A stretch of DNA of 64,000 bases from Algibacter pectinivorans. GTDB taxonomy: Bacteria > Bacteroidota > Bacteroidia > Flavobacteriales > Flavobacteriaceae. This document shows, piece after piece, positions 54,211 through 63,758 of this stretch. The notes under the pieces were generated by a model that made no database searches, was not told the origin of the DNA, and saw only the letters and a list, made by a program, of their open reading frames with translations. The DNA lies in the NCBI RefSeq assembly GCF_900112595.1, contig NZ_FOMI01000004.1, positions 124,001 through 188,000 on the forward strand, written 5' to 3'. The position numbers and the translations under genes are program-made. How positions within the stretch are numbered: position 1 is the first letter of the stretch; every line of letters starts with the position of its first letter.

Positions 54211-55581
54211 ATGAATATTAAGAAATTTATATTGTTAACCTCAGTTTTTGCAATGCTAGCAAGTTGTGGCTCTAAAAATAGAGGAGAGCTAGTTGGTGTT
54301 CAAGGAAAAAAATGGCATCCGGAAAAACCTTTTGGTATGGAGTTAATTCCTGGAGGCGCATTTATAATGGGTAAAGCGGACGATGATCTTGCCGGTGTGC
54401 AAGATGCGCCTTCTAAAACCGTTACGGTACGAGCTATTTACATGGATGCAACAGAAATTACAAACAGTGAGTACCGCCAGTTTGTTAATTGGGTGCGAGA
54501 TTCTATCGTTAGAATGAAATTAGCCGTATTAGCCGATGAAGTTGGTTTAACTCAGGCCGATGAAGGTACCATTGGAGAATTTGCTTTTAGCGATGCAGAT
54601 CCAGAAAATATGTCTGTTTACGAAAAATACATGTACGATAATTATACTGGTTTAGGGCCAACAGGCTACGAAGGCAGAAAAATTAATAAAGACATCGATT
54701 TAATTTTCGATACCTCAGAGTATTTAGATGAATACTATGCCGAGGTTATGGATACCATGTATTTACCTCTAGAGGAATCTTACAATGGACAACGTACTTG
54801 GGATGTTACTAAATTTAAATTTCAATACAGCCACATGGATATACAAGAGGCTGCAAGAAATAGAGGTGTTAAGCGTAGCGATGTTATTATAAAAGAAGAA
54901 TTAGAAATTTATCCAGATACAACCGTTTGGATTAGAGATTTTGCATATTCTTATAACGAGCCAATGCATAACGATTACTTTTGGCATGACGCATATAGCG
55001 ACTATCCTGTTGTAGGAGTTACTTGGAAACAGGCTAAAGCATTTTGTGAGTGGCGAACCATTAACAAAAATTCTTACCAAAAATCTAAAAAAGGAGCCCA
55101 AATGGTGAATACATTTAGATTACCATCTGAGGCCGAGTGGGAGTATTCTGCTCGTGGTGGTCTACAAGCAGCAACTTATCCTTGGGGAGGTCCTTATACA
55201 AAAAGTGATAGAGGTTGCTTTATGGCTAACTTTAAGCCTGTAAGAGGTGATTATGCGGCAGATCAAGCTTTATATACAGTAGAAGCAAAATCTTACGAGC
55301 CAAATGATTATAATTTATATAACATGGCTGGTAACGTATCAGAATGGGTTAATGCATCATATGATCCTTCATCATATCAATATACATCAAGTATAAACCC
55401 GAGTGTAAATGACAATGAAAATAAACGAAAAATTGTAAGAGGTGGATCGTGGAAAGATGTAGCTTACTTTTTACAAGTAAGTTCCAGAGACTACGAGTAC
55501 GCTGACTCCGCAAGGAGTTACATAGGATTCAGAACCGTACAAGATTATATGGGGACACAAGTAACTAGTAACGGGAAATAA
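54211..55581 (+). CDS. gldK: Gliding motility / T9SS lipoprotein GldK
   Basis: Outer-membrane ring component of the T9SS with GldN. 456 residues from ATG 54211 (MNIKKFILLTSVFAMLASC); the frame opens 51 bp earlier but that extension has no purpose. Lipobox LASC (Cys19). The body is an FGE-sulfatase fold: PFGMELIPGGAFIMGKADDD, EITNSEYRQFVNWV, YPVVGVTWKQAKAFCEWR, FRLPSEAEWEYSARGG, YNMAGNVSEWV and RGGSWKD, with long inserts. First gene of gldKLMN. Confidence 0.95.
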   Translation: MNIKKFILLTSVFAMLASCGSKNRGELVGVQGKKWHPEKPFGMELIPGGAFIMGKADDDLAGVQDAPSKTVTVRAIYMDATEITNSEYRQFVNWVRDSIVRMKLAVLADEVGLTQADEGTIGEFAFSDADPENMSVYEKYMYDNYTGLGPTGYEGRKINKDIDLIFDTSEYLDEYYAEVMDTMYLPLEESYNGQRTWDVTKFKFQYSHMDIQEAARNRGVKRSDVIIKEELEIYPDTTVWIRDFAYSYNEPMHNDYFWHDAYSDYPVVGVTWKQAKAFCEWRTINKNSYQKSKKGAQMVNTFRLPSEAEWEYSARGGLQAATYPWGGPYTKSDRGCFMANFKPVRGDYAADQALYTVEAKSYEPNDYNLYNMAGNVSEWVNASYDPSSYQYTSSINPSVNDNENKRKIVRGGSWKDVAYFLQVSSRDYEYADSARSYIGFRTVQDYMGTQVTSNGK

Positions 55582-55666
55582 AAATTTAATCCAAATCAAT
55601 TAATTAAAATAATACTATTAACCTACTTAAGTAAAACAACCTACTTAAAACTAAAAACCTAAAATT

Positions 55667-56308
55667 ATGGCAAAGTCAAAAGCAAAAAAGAAAGCAATGA
55701 ACATGATGTATGGACTAGGAGCAGCAATTGTAATCCTAGGTGCATTATTTAAAATTACACACATGGAGTTTGGACCCTTAAACGGTAACGTACTTCTAAC
55801 AATTGGTTTAGTAACAGAAGCCCTTATATTCGCAGTTTCGGCATTTGAGCCTGTGGATGATGAATTAGATTGGTCCTTAGTTTACCCGGAATTAGCTGGA
55901 GGAAAAGCAAATGCTAAGGCTGCATCCGGTAAAGAAGATGCTCAAGGTATGTTATCTCAAAAACTGGATAATTTATTAAAAGAAGCAAAAATTGACGGCG
56001 AATTAATAGCTAGTTTAGGCGAAAGCATTAGAGGATTTGAAGGCGCTGCTAAAAATATGTCGTCTACGGTTGATTCTGTGGAAGCTACAAAGAAATATGG
56101 TGAAGAGCTATCATTAGCTGCTGCTCAAATGGAATCATTAAACAGCTTATACAAAGTACAATTAGATAGTGCTACAAAGCAACAAACTATCAACGAAGAG
56201 TCTGTTGAAAATGCAGCAAAATTAAAAGAACAAATGCAATCTTTAGCGTCTAACTTATCATCATTAAATGGTGTATATGGTGGTATGTTATCTGCAATGA
56301 ACAAATAA
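55667..56308 (+). CDS. gldL: T9SS / gliding motor protein GldL
   Basis: 213 residues. Two membrane helices (about 13-30 and 41-58) with a short periplasmic loop (THMEFGPLNG), then a long cytoplasmic helical tail with coiled coil (AAAQMESLNSLYKVQ). Glu51 in the second helix and Glu61 just after it fit the acidic residues implicated in proton coupling in the GldLM motor. Lies 85 bp after gldK. Confidence 0.95.
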   Translation: MAKSKAKKKAMNMMYGLGAAIVILGALFKITHMEFGPLNGNVLLTIGLVTEALIFAVSAFEPVDDELDWSLVYPELAGGKANAKAASGKEDAQGMLSQKLDNLLKEAKIDGELIASLGESIRGFEGAAKNMSSTVDSVEATKKYGEELSLAAAQMESLNSLYKVQLDSATKQQTINEESVENAAKLKEQMQSLASNLSSLNGVYGGMLSAMNK

Positions 56309-56368
56309 TTAGGAGCGTTAATAAATAATCCCAAATTAATTTAATTAACCAAAAAAAACCTAATTATC

Positions 56369-57931
56369 ATGGCAGGAAATAATTTATCACCAAGACAGAA
56401 GATGATTAATCTGATGTATTTAATATTTATAGCAATGCTAGCCTTAAATATGTCTAAAGAAGTGCTTTCGGCCTTCGGATTAATGAACGAAAAGCTTACC
56501 ATATCAAACGAAGCTACGGAGGCTAGAAATGCTAGTTTTGTTGCAAGTTTAGATGTAAAAGCAGAGGATTCACCAGAAAAGTATCAGCCTTTAAAAGCTA
56601 AAGCTGAAAAAATCGACAAATTAGCTCATGATTTTGATGCTTATTTAACAGATTTGAAAGGGAAAATGACGGCTAAACTTGAAGACCCTCAAGATTACGA
56701 AGTTATGGATAAGGGAGATTACCTTGACCAAAACTTTTTTAAAGGAGGAGCCGTTAGTGAAGGTGGAAAAGAGTTTTTAGCTCACATGAAAAATTTCAGA
56801 GAAGGAGTAGCTAACATTTTGGCCGATCAAAAAGGAATGGAATCTGTAGTTAAAGATGTTAACGAAAAGTTTAAAACAGATAAGGTTGAAAATAGAGATG
56901 GAGTAAAAGTAGATTGGTTAGATTACCATTATAAGGGATTCCCTTTAGTAGCTTCTTTAACAAAAATGACGCAGTTGCAGTCTGATATTAAAACTACAGA
57001 GTCTGAAATATTATCGAATATGTTAGCAGGAACACTTTCTAGTGAGGTATCTATGACTAACTACACCACTTTAATGGAAACATCTAAATCGGCTTACTTT
57101 AACGGCGAGAAGTTTGATGGACAAATTGTTTTAGGGCGTAAAGACGCATCTACAAAACCAAAAAGAGTTGAATTAACTTTAGATGGTAGAAAACTTACAG
57201 ACAAACAATACGCTATTGAAGATGGTAAAGTTAAACTGCTTATTGGTACTGGTGGCGTTGGAGAACACAAGATTGAAGGTAAATTAATCTTTGGTGAAGG
57301 TGGTGAAGAAATTGAAGTACCTGTAAAGTCTTCTTTTGCTACCGTGTCAAAACCAAATTCAGCAACTATTTCAGCAGATAAAATGAATGTCGTTTATAGA
57401 GGTGTTAAAAACCCAATGACTATTTCGTTTGCAGGTATTCCAGATAATAAAGTAAATGCTAGCGCTCAAGGTTTATCTAGAGGTTCTGGTAGTAGCTATG
57501 TAATGGATGCTACTAAAATTAAGGGTAGAGAAGTTACAATTAACGTAACTGGTACATTACCAGATGGAGGGAAAGTAACCGATAATGCTAAATTTAGAAT
57601 TAAAGATTTACCAAAACCAACAGGTACAATTAGAGGAGAAGACGGAGCTATTAAAATGCAACGTAACAGTCTTAAAATATCTACTATTGGTGCTAAATTT
57701 GAAGATTTCGATTTTGAATTACCGTTAAGAGTATCAGGATTTAAATTTAAAGTTCCTGGACAACCTACAATAAATGTAAGAGGAAATAAGTTAGATAGTA
57801 GAGCGCAGGCAGCTTTAGCTAAAGCTAAACGTGGATCTGGTGTTCAAATATTTGATATTGAAGCAAAAGCAAGTGGTGTAAGTGTTATACTTAAAAAAGT
57901 ATCGCCAGTTTTTGTTGAACTTACAAATTAA
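56369..57931 (+). CDS. gldM: T9SS / gliding motor protein GldM
   Basis: 520 residues. SPRQKMINLMYLIFIAMLALNMSKEVLSAF (in pieces) gives one N-terminal membrane helix (about 12-31) that packs into the GldL ring. A long helical first periplasmic domain (to about 225) and three beta-rich domains follow, ending in VILKKVSPVFVELTN. Together with GldL it transmits motion across the periplasm to GldK/GldN. 60 bp after gldL. Confidence 0.96.
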   Translation: MAGNNLSPRQKMINLMYLIFIAMLALNMSKEVLSAFGLMNEKLTISNEATEARNASFVASLDVKAEDSPEKYQPLKAKAEKIDKLAHDFDAYLTDLKGKMTAKLEDPQDYEVMDKGDYLDQNFFKGGAVSEGGKEFLAHMKNFREGVANILADQKGMESVVKDVNEKFKTDKVENRDGVKVDWLDYHYKGFPLVASLTKMTQLQSDIKTTESEILSNMLAGTLSSEVSMTNYTTLMETSKSAYFNGEKFDGQIVLGRKDASTKPKRVELTLDGRKLTDKQYAIEDGKVKLLIGTGGVGEHKIEGKLIFGEGGEEIEVPVKSSFATVSKPNSATISADKMNVVYRGVKNPMTISFAGIPDNKVNASAQGLSRGSGSSYVMDATKIKGREVTINVTGTLPDGGKVTDNAKFRIKDLPKPTGTIRGEDGAIKMQRNSLKISTIGAKFEDFDFELPLRVSGFKFKVPGQPTINVRGNKLDSRAQAALAKAKRGSGVQIFDIEAKASGVSVILKKVSPVFVELTN

Positions 57932-58003
57932 AAATACTGTTAGAGATAATTTTTAATTGCTAAAAATTATCTCTAATAATTAGAATGTAAAATAAAAATT
58001 AAG

Positions 58004-58894
58004 ATGAACGTAAAAAGTTTTTTATTAACCGTAGCAACTGTTTTTACAGTATCAAGTGTATTTGCACAAGCTAATATTCTTAATGCTAAAAGCCCTGAAG
58101 AAATAGGGGTAAGAACGGAGTCTCAAAAAGCAGTCGATAACGACAAACCTTTGGAATATGGGTATGTAGATGATAGAGATATACTTTTTTCTAAAATGGT
58201 TTGGGAAAAGATAGTGCTTGATGAGCGTGCAAACTTTCCATTGTATTACCCAATTGATACTAACAATATTGGTAGCGATAGAAGGTCGTTGTACGACGTG
58301 TTAATGAAAAATATTAAAAACGGAAAAATAAAAAACATCTACGATGATTCTTATTTTACAACAAAACGTACGTTAAAAGATATTCAAGGTGCATTAACTA
58401 TGATTGATACTACCGAGTATGGTATTGAGCAGTTAAATGCTGGTGAAACTTTATCTGCAGAATATATTAACAAAAGAGAAATTACAGCGGCTGATATTAG
58501 AGAATATCACATTAAAGGCCTTTGGTATTTTGATAAGCGACAAGCCGAAATGAAATACAGACTTTTAGGAATTGCTCCTGTAGCTCCAGATGTTAACTTT
58601 ATTGATGATGACCAGCCAGATTTGGTACCTTTGTTTTGGGTGTTTTTCCCAGATGCAAGAGAAGTGTTACACGAAGCAAAATCTTTTAACAATAAAAACA
58701 GTTCTATGCCATTTTCTTTTGATCATGTCTTGAATGCAAGGCGTTTTCAAGGATACATTTTTAAAGAAGAAAATGTACAAAATGACAGAGCAATATCAGA
58801 ATACGTATCTCAAAATGCTTTAATGCAACTACTTGAATCTGAAAGAATCAAGGATAAAATTAGAGATTTTGAATTAGATATGTGGACCTATTAA
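58004..58894 (+). CDS. gldN: T9SS / gliding protein GldN
   Basis: 296 residues with a signal peptide (about 1-22, ending VFAQ). The mature protein has VDDRDILFSKMVWEKIVLDERANFPLYYP (in pieces), YDVLMKNIKNGKI, YFDKRQAEMKYRLLGIAPVAP and LVPLFWVFFPDAREVL, all typical of GldN/PorN. It forms the periplasmic ring with GldK. Last gene of the operon; a perfect terminator follows. Confidence 0.96.
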   Translation: MNVKSFLLTVATVFTVSSVFAQANILNAKSPEEIGVRTESQKAVDNDKPLEYGYVDDRDILFSKMVWEKIVLDERANFPLYYPIDTNNIGSDRRSLYDVLMKNIKNGKIKNIYDDSYFTTKRTLKDIQGALTMIDTTEYGIEQLNAGETLSAEYINKREITAADIREYHIKGLWYFDKRQAEMKYRLLGIAPVAPDVNFIDDDQPDLVPLFWVFFPDAREVLHEAKSFNNKNSSMPFSFDHVLNARRFQGYIFKEENVQNDRAISEYVSQNALMQLLESERIKDKIRDFELDMWTY

Positions 58895-58920
58895 GCCATA
58901 ATAGTCTATAAAATAGTAAA

Positions 58921-58951
58921 AACGCCCACTTTTTTAAGTGGGCGTTTTTTT
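58921..58951 (+). terminator. Terminator of gldKLMN
   Basis: Perfect 11 bp stem AACGCCCACTT (58921-58931) with AAGTGGGCGTT (58936-58946), loop TTTT, T run to 58951. Confidence 0.9.
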
Positions 58952-59008
58952 ATGGCTAAACCTTATTTAGTTTATTTTTTAAACATTCTAACTATCTTAG
59001 CCGCCAAT

Positions 59009-60052
59009 ATGGAAGTAGATTATATTATTGTTGGTATTGGAATTGCTGGTATTAGTTTTTGCGAACAGTTAAGAGCAAACGGAAAATCCTTTGTAGTTTT
59101 TGATGATGGCTCTCAGCAATCCTCTACAGTTGCTGGTGGCTTATATAACCCTGTGGTTTTAAAACGCTTTACATCGGTCTGGAAAAGTACAGAGCAGTTG
59201 GATGTAGCCTTACCAATGTATGCTCGCATTGAGGAGCGACTCCATGTAAAGTTAGATTATAAAATACCTGTATATAGAAAATTTGCTTCGCTAGAAGAAC
59301 AAAATGATTGGTTTTCGGCTTCGGATAAGCCTTTGTTAACTAGATACCTTTCTACAAATATTATTAAAAATACAAATAAGGCTATTGATGCGCCTTTTGG
59401 TTTTGGTAAGGTTTTAGAAACCGGTAGGATTGATGTTAATACCATGATTAAAGCTTATAAGGCTGAGCTTATAGCCACTAATAGCCTGATAGAATCTGCT
59501 TTTAACTACGATAATTTGTATATTAATGATGCCGCTTTAGGTTATAAAGATATAACCTCTAAGCATATTGTGTTTGCAGAAGGCTCTGGGATACGTTTAA
59601 ATCCGTTTTTTAATACTTTACCACTAAACCCTGCTAAGGGTGAATTGTTAACCATACAGGCTCCTAATTTAAATATAGATTTTGTTTTAAAAGCTGGCGT
59701 ATTTTTAATTCCGTTGAGCGATGATTTATATATTGTTGGAGCAACCTACGAGTGGAAAGATTTAACGTATAAAACTACTATAAAAGCTAAGGAGGCACTT
59801 TTGGAAAAGTTGGATAAGCTTATAAATTGTCCTTATAAAGTGGTACAGCAAGTAGCGGGTATTAGGCCAACGGTTAAAGACAGGCGACCATTAGTTGGTA
59901 GCCATACTATACACCATAATATGTACATACTAAATGGCCTGGGAACACGTGGTGTAATGATTGGGCCTTATGTGGCTAAACAATTGTATGGATTTATAGA
60001 GGAAAACAAACCTCTTGATAATGAAATTGATATTAAGCGTTTTAACTTATAA
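59009..60052 (+). CDS. FAD-dependent oxidoreductase of the DAO family
   Basis: 347 residues from ATG 59009 (MEVDYIIVGIGIAGISF). An earlier in-frame ATG at 58952 sits on the terminator T run and is rejected. Dinucleotide motif VGIGIAGIS (8-16), then FDDGSQQSSTVAGGLYNPVVL, PLNPAKGELLTIQ, YIVGATYEWKD, AGIRPTVKDRRPLVG and LNGLGTRGVMIGPYVAKQL, the D-amino acid oxidase/GlyOx layout. Substrate unknown; presence directly after gldN is common in flavobacteria from memory. Confidence 0.88.
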   Translation: MEVDYIIVGIGIAGISFCEQLRANGKSFVVFDDGSQQSSTVAGGLYNPVVLKRFTSVWKSTEQLDVALPMYARIEERLHVKLDYKIPVYRKFASLEEQNDWFSASDKPLLTRYLSTNIIKNTNKAIDAPFGFGKVLETGRIDVNTMIKAYKAELIATNSLIESAFNYDNLYINDAALGYKDITSKHIVFAEGSGIRLNPFFNTLPLNPAKGELLTIQAPNLNIDFVLKAGVFLIPLSDDLYIVGATYEWKDLTYKTTIKAKEALLEKLDKLINCPYKVVQQVAGIRPTVKDRRPLVGSHTIHHNMYILNGLGTRGVMIGPYVAKQLYGFIEENKPLDNEIDIKRFNL

Positions 60053-60066
60053 TTTTGTTTAATGCT

Positions 60067-60157
60067 GCGTTAGGGATTGTAGTGTAAAGCCCACAGCCCG
60101 ACGAAGGAGGTGCGAGGACTTGTAATGAAAAGCCCGACCCTTTTTGGGGTAACGCCC
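60067..60157 (+). repeat. Structured intergenic repeat, copy F
   Basis: It starts GCGTTAGGGATTGTAGTG, has AAAGCCCACAGCCCGACGAAGG, then AGCCCGACCC and ends GGGGTAACGCCC. Ends GCGTTA/TAACGC pair. It fills the gap between two convergent genes, 14 bp after one and 6 bp before the other. Closest to copies A and E. Confidence 0.85.
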
Positions 60158-60163
60158 AAAATA

Positions 60164-60547
60164 TTATTTTTTCTTAAGGGATTTATCGTAACTCATAAAA
60201 AAGTTTATCCATATATTTCTTGAAAGCCGCATTATTATTGGCATAAATACCACTAGAGTTGCTATAATAGAAATAAATATACCGTTTAGGCTGGCATTAA
60301 AAACGTAAAGGCTTATTATAAAAGCGGCAAAAGCAAAGGCGATACCCACGGCGTAACTAACATACATAGCGCCGTAAAAGAACGAAGGCTCTATTTTATA
60401 TTTTGTGCCACAATTACTGCATTTTTCGTTCATGCTTAAAGCCTCGGTTAGAATGTATGGATTGGTATTGACGTACATAGATTCTTCATGGCACCTCGGA
60501 CATGTTCCTGTTAAAATACTATATAATTTTGATCCTTTTTTAAACAT
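60164..60547 (-). CDS. DUF983 membrane protein
   Basis: 127 residues from ATG 60545-60547 (MFKKGSKLYSILTGTCPRC); an earlier frame start would overlap the -7 box. Two CxxC pairs, CPRC and CSNC, make a likely zinc ribbon (about 14-45), followed by two membrane helices (AVGIAFAFAAFIISLYVF and ISIIATLVVFMPIIM). This is the DUF983 layout; function unknown. Confidence 0.85.
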   Translation of the reverse strand: MFKKGSKLYSILTGTCPRCHEESMYVNTNPYILTEALSMNEKCSNCGTKYKIEPSFFYGAMYVSYAVGIAFAFAAFIISLYVFNASLNGIFISIIATLVVFMPIIMRLSRNIWINFFMSYDKSLKKK

Positions 60548-60558
60548 ATTATTTAGTG

Positions 60559-60591
60559 TACTTTTGCATGCGAAATTGCAATACAAAAATA
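60559..60591. promoter_or_regulatory. Face-to-face -7 boxes of the DUF983 and ABC-F genes
   Basis: Plus-strand TACTTTTG at 60559-60566 and minus-strand TATTTTTG at 60584-60591. The predicted start points fall within a few bases of each other near 60575, so the two promoters overlap and transcripts leave in opposite directions. Upstream elements are unclear. Confidence 0.45.
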
Positions 60592-60632
60592 CTGTTTTAT
60601 TAATAACGTATTGTTACAAAAGTTACATTTCT

Positions 60633-62543
60633 ATGATGAATATCCATAATTTATCGATTTCCTTTCAAGGCGAATACCTTTTTGAGGACATAACATTTAA
60701 ACTTGGTAATGGCGATAGAATTGGGCTTATTGGAAAAAATGGGGCCGGAAAGTCTACCATGCTTAAAATTTTATCTAAAGAAATGGAACCGGATACTGGT
60801 CAAATTGCAGCAGATAAGGAACTTAAGATAGGCTTTTTAAAACAAGATATTGATTTTGTTTTAGGCAGAACAGTTTTAGAAGAATCGTATGAAGCGTTTA
60901 CCGAAATAAAAGCACTTGAGGCTAAAATGGAAGCAGTTAATACGCAATTGGCAGAACGTACCGATTATGAAAGTGAAGCGTATAACCAGCTTATGATTGA
61001 TATAAACGAGCTGCAACATCAATACGAAATTCTGGGTGGTTATAATTACCAAGGCGACACCGAAAAAATATTACAAGGCTTAGGTTTTAAGCGCGAAGAT
61101 TTTAATAAACTTACCGACACTTTTTCTGGCGGATGGCGCATGCGTATTGAACTAGCAAAACTACTATTACAGAGTAACGATATTTTACTTTTAGATGAGC
61201 CTACAAACCACTTGGATATTGAATCTATTATATGGTTGGAAGGGTTTTTACGTAATTATACAGGAGCTGTAGCTATTGTTTCGCATGATAAAATGTTTTT
61301 GGATAATGTTACTAATAGAACTATTGAGATTTCTTTAGGTAGAATTTACGATTACCCAAAGCCTTACTCAAAGTTTTTAGTGCTACGTGAAGAACTGCGT
61401 ACCCAACAATTGGCATCACAGAAAAATCAGCAAAAGCAAATTGAGCAAACCGAAAAGTTAATTGAAAAGTTTCGTGCTAAAGCATCAAAAGCTACCATGG
61501 CTCAATCGCTTATTAAAAAGCTTGATAAAATTGATAGAATTGAGGTGGATGAGGATGATAATAGTGTAATGACCTTAAATTTTCCGGTATCTATAACTCC
61601 GGGTAAAGTTGTTGTAGAAACCAATAAAATTTCTAAAAACTATGGCAATAACCAAGTTTTAAAGGACGTTGATTTACTTATTGAGCGCGATAGTAAAACG
61701 GCTTTTGTTGGTCAAAACGGACAAGGAAAATCGACGTTAGCTAAAATTATAGTTGGCGATATTAAGTATGATGGCGAACTAAAACTGGGGCATAATGTAC
61801 AAATTGGTTATTTTGCCCAAAATCAAGCAGAGTATTTAGATGGTAATAAAACTGTGCTAGATACCATGATTGATGCTGCAAATGAAACCAACCGTAGTAA
61901 AGTTCGAGATATTTTAGGGTCGTTTTTGTTTAGAGGCGACGAGGTTGAAAAATATGTGCGTGTACTTTCGGGAGGAGAACGTAACCGTTTAGCTTTGGCT
62001 AAGTTAATGTTACAACCGTTTAATGTGCTTATTATGGATGAGCCAACAAACCACTTAGATATAAAATCTAAAAACGTATTAAAAGAAGCTTTAAAGCGCT
62101 TTGAAGGTACTTTAATTTTGGTATCGCATGATCGTGATTTTCTGCAAGGTTTAACCAACTTAGTTTACGAGTTTAAAGACCATAAGTTAACGCAATATTT
62201 AGGTGATATTGATTATTATCTTGAAAAACGAAAAGTAGAAAATTTAAGAGAAGTTGAAAAACGTACGGTAGTTAAGGAAACGCCAAAGGTTAAAAAACAA
62301 CAGTCTTACGAAGATCAAAAAAAGTTAAAGTCCTTAAATAACAAGTTGAGTAATGTTGAGTCTAAAATTAGCCAGTTAGAACGCGAAATAAAGGCAATTG
62401 ATTTAGAACTCGAAATTAACTATGAAGAAGTGACCTCTAAACCAAACTTTTTTGATGATTATCAAAAAAAGAAAACTGCTTTACAAGGTTTTATGGAAAA
62501 ATGGGAAGACATTCATCTAGAAATTGAAGAGTTCGAAAATTAG
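60633..62543 (+). CDS. ABC-F family ATPase, Uup-like
   Basis: 636 residues from ATG 60633 (or 635 from the second ATG at 60636). The frame is open for another 228 bp upstream but that overlaps DUF983. Two ATPase domains: GKNGAGKST with FSGGWRMR and LLLDEPTNHLD, then GQNGQGKST with LSGGERNR and LIMDEPTNHLD. A linker of about 80 residues separates them, and a Lys/Glu-rich coiled coil closes the protein (about 545-630), the Uup arrangement. No membrane segments. It acts on the ribosome, not in transport. Confidence 0.9.
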   Translation: MMNIHNLSISFQGEYLFEDITFKLGNGDRIGLIGKNGAGKSTMLKILSKEMEPDTGQIAADKELKIGFLKQDIDFVLGRTVLEESYEAFTEIKALEAKMEAVNTQLAERTDYESEAYNQLMIDINELQHQYEILGGYNYQGDTEKILQGLGFKREDFNKLTDTFSGGWRMRIELAKLLLQSNDILLLDEPTNHLDIESIIWLEGFLRNYTGAVAIVSHDKMFLDNVTNRTIEISLGRIYDYPKPYSKFLVLREELRTQQLASQKNQQKQIEQTEKLIEKFRAKASKATMAQSLIKKLDKIDRIEVDEDDNSVMTLNFPVSITPGKVVVETNKISKNYGNNQVLKDVDLLIERDSKTAFVGQNGQGKSTLAKIIVGDIKYDGELKLGHNVQIGYFAQNQAEYLDGNKTVLDTMIDAANETNRSKVRDILGSFLFRGDEVEKYVRVLSGGERNRLALAKLMLQPFNVLIMDEPTNHLDIKSKNVLKEALKRFEGTLILVSHDRDFLQGLTNLVYEFKDHKLTQYLGDIDYYLEKRKVENLREVEKRTVVKETPKVKKQQSYEDQKKLKSLNNKLSNVESKISQLEREIKAIDLELEINYEEVTSKPNFFDDYQKKKTALQGFMEKWEDIHLEIEEFEN

Positions 62544-62622
62544 TAATTTTTTATGTTTTTTTTAACGTTTATCGCTTGAACTATAGGCTAATTTTGCCTG
62601 CATACTTATCAAAACTCTGTGT

Positions 62623-63756
62623 ATGCGCAAAATTATACTATCCATTATTGGCCTATTGCTAATAGTAGCCTCTTTTTTTTATGCAAAAAAATTAATAGCA
62701 GATAAAAACAGACCAAAGCCTGTACAAGCAAAAGTTGTAAAAACTGTTTTTACAGATACTATTCAAAACAGCGTAATTCCTATCGTTATTGCTGCAAATG
62801 GAAGTTTGGAAGCCAAACGCAGACTAGAAATTTATGCCGAGGTACAAGGTATATTTAAACAAGGAAGTAAGTTATTTAAGCCAGGGCAGGAATACAGGGC
62901 AGGACAAACTTTAATTAAAGTGGATGCAGCAGAGTATTATGCAAGTGTACAATCTGCTAAAAGCAATCTCTACAACTCCATTGCTGCAATTATGCCAGAT
63001 TTACGTTTAGATTTTCCTGATATTTTTAATAAATGGCAAAACTATCTTTCTGGTTTCGATTTAAATAAAACAACACCTAAGTTGCCTGAAATGACTTCTG
63101 ATAAGGAGAACTATTTTATTACAGGAAGAAGTATAGTTTCTAATTACTACAATGTAAAAAATTTAGAACAGCGTTTAGCCAAATATAGTATTACGGCACC
63201 GTTTTCAGGTATTTTAACTGAAGCTTTAGTTACCGAAGGTACATTAATTAGAAGTGGACAAAAACTAGGGGAATTTATAGATCCATCCGTTTACGAAATG
63301 GAAGTTGCTGTTAGTAAAATCTATGCCAACTTACTTAAAGTAGGAGAAGATGTTGTTTTAAATAATTTAGATAAAACCGAAAATTATAAAGGAAAAGTAT
63401 CTCGTGTAAACGGAAGCATAGATCCAACAACGCAAACCATTACAGCTTATATTGAAGTTAAAAATACAAACCTAAAGGAAGGTATGTACTTAGAGGCTAA
63501 TTTAAATGCGAAGGAGGAAAGTGATGCTATAGAAATAGATAGAAACTTATTACTAGAAACGCAACAAATTTACGTTGTAAAAGATACTTTGCTAGATGTT
63601 ATAGATGTAAAACCTATTTATTTTTCGGATACCAAAGTGGTTTTAAAAAATGTGCCAAACGGAACTGTAATACTTAAAAAGCCAGTTCCTGGAGCGTATG
63701 CAGGAATGTTGGTGAAATCTTTTGAAGAACAACCTGAAGCTAAAGACCAACAGTAG
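62623..63756 (+). CDS. RND efflux periplasmic adaptor (HlyD/MFP family)
   Basis: 377 residues with an N-terminal anchor (about 1-21). A lipoyl-like half (AANGSLEAKRRLEIYAEVQG, YRAGQTLIKVDAAEYY), a helical hairpin, the second lipoyl half (SITAPFSGILTEALVTEGTLIRSGQ in pieces), and beta-barrel and membrane-proximal parts (SVYEMEVAVSK, GKVSRVNGSIDPTTQTITAYIEV) follow. A -7 box TAATTTTG is at 62589-62596. The permease starts 2 bp after the stop. Confidence 0.92.
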   Translation: MRKIILSIIGLLLIVASFFYAKKLIADKNRPKPVQAKVVKTVFTDTIQNSVIPIVIAANGSLEAKRRLEIYAEVQGIFKQGSKLFKPGQEYRAGQTLIKVDAAEYYASVQSAKSNLYNSIAAIMPDLRLDFPDIFNKWQNYLSGFDLNKTTPKLPEMTSDKENYFITGRSIVSNYYNVKNLEQRLAKYSITAPFSGILTEALVTEGTLIRSGQKLGEFIDPSVYEMEVAVSKIYANLLKVGEDVVLNNLDKTENYKGKVSRVNGSIDPTTQTITAYIEVKNTNLKEGMYLEANLNAKEESDAIEIDRNLLLETQQIYVVKDTLLDVIDVKPIYFSDTKVVLKNVPNGTVILKKPVPGAYAGMLVKSFEEQPEAKDQQ

Positions 63757-63758
63757 CC

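Noticed and set aside
60405-60632. Upstream start for the ABC-F gene adding 76 residues
   Set aside because: The extension is antisense to DUF983, contains no conserved ABC-F sequence, and a -7 box lies at 60559 inside it.
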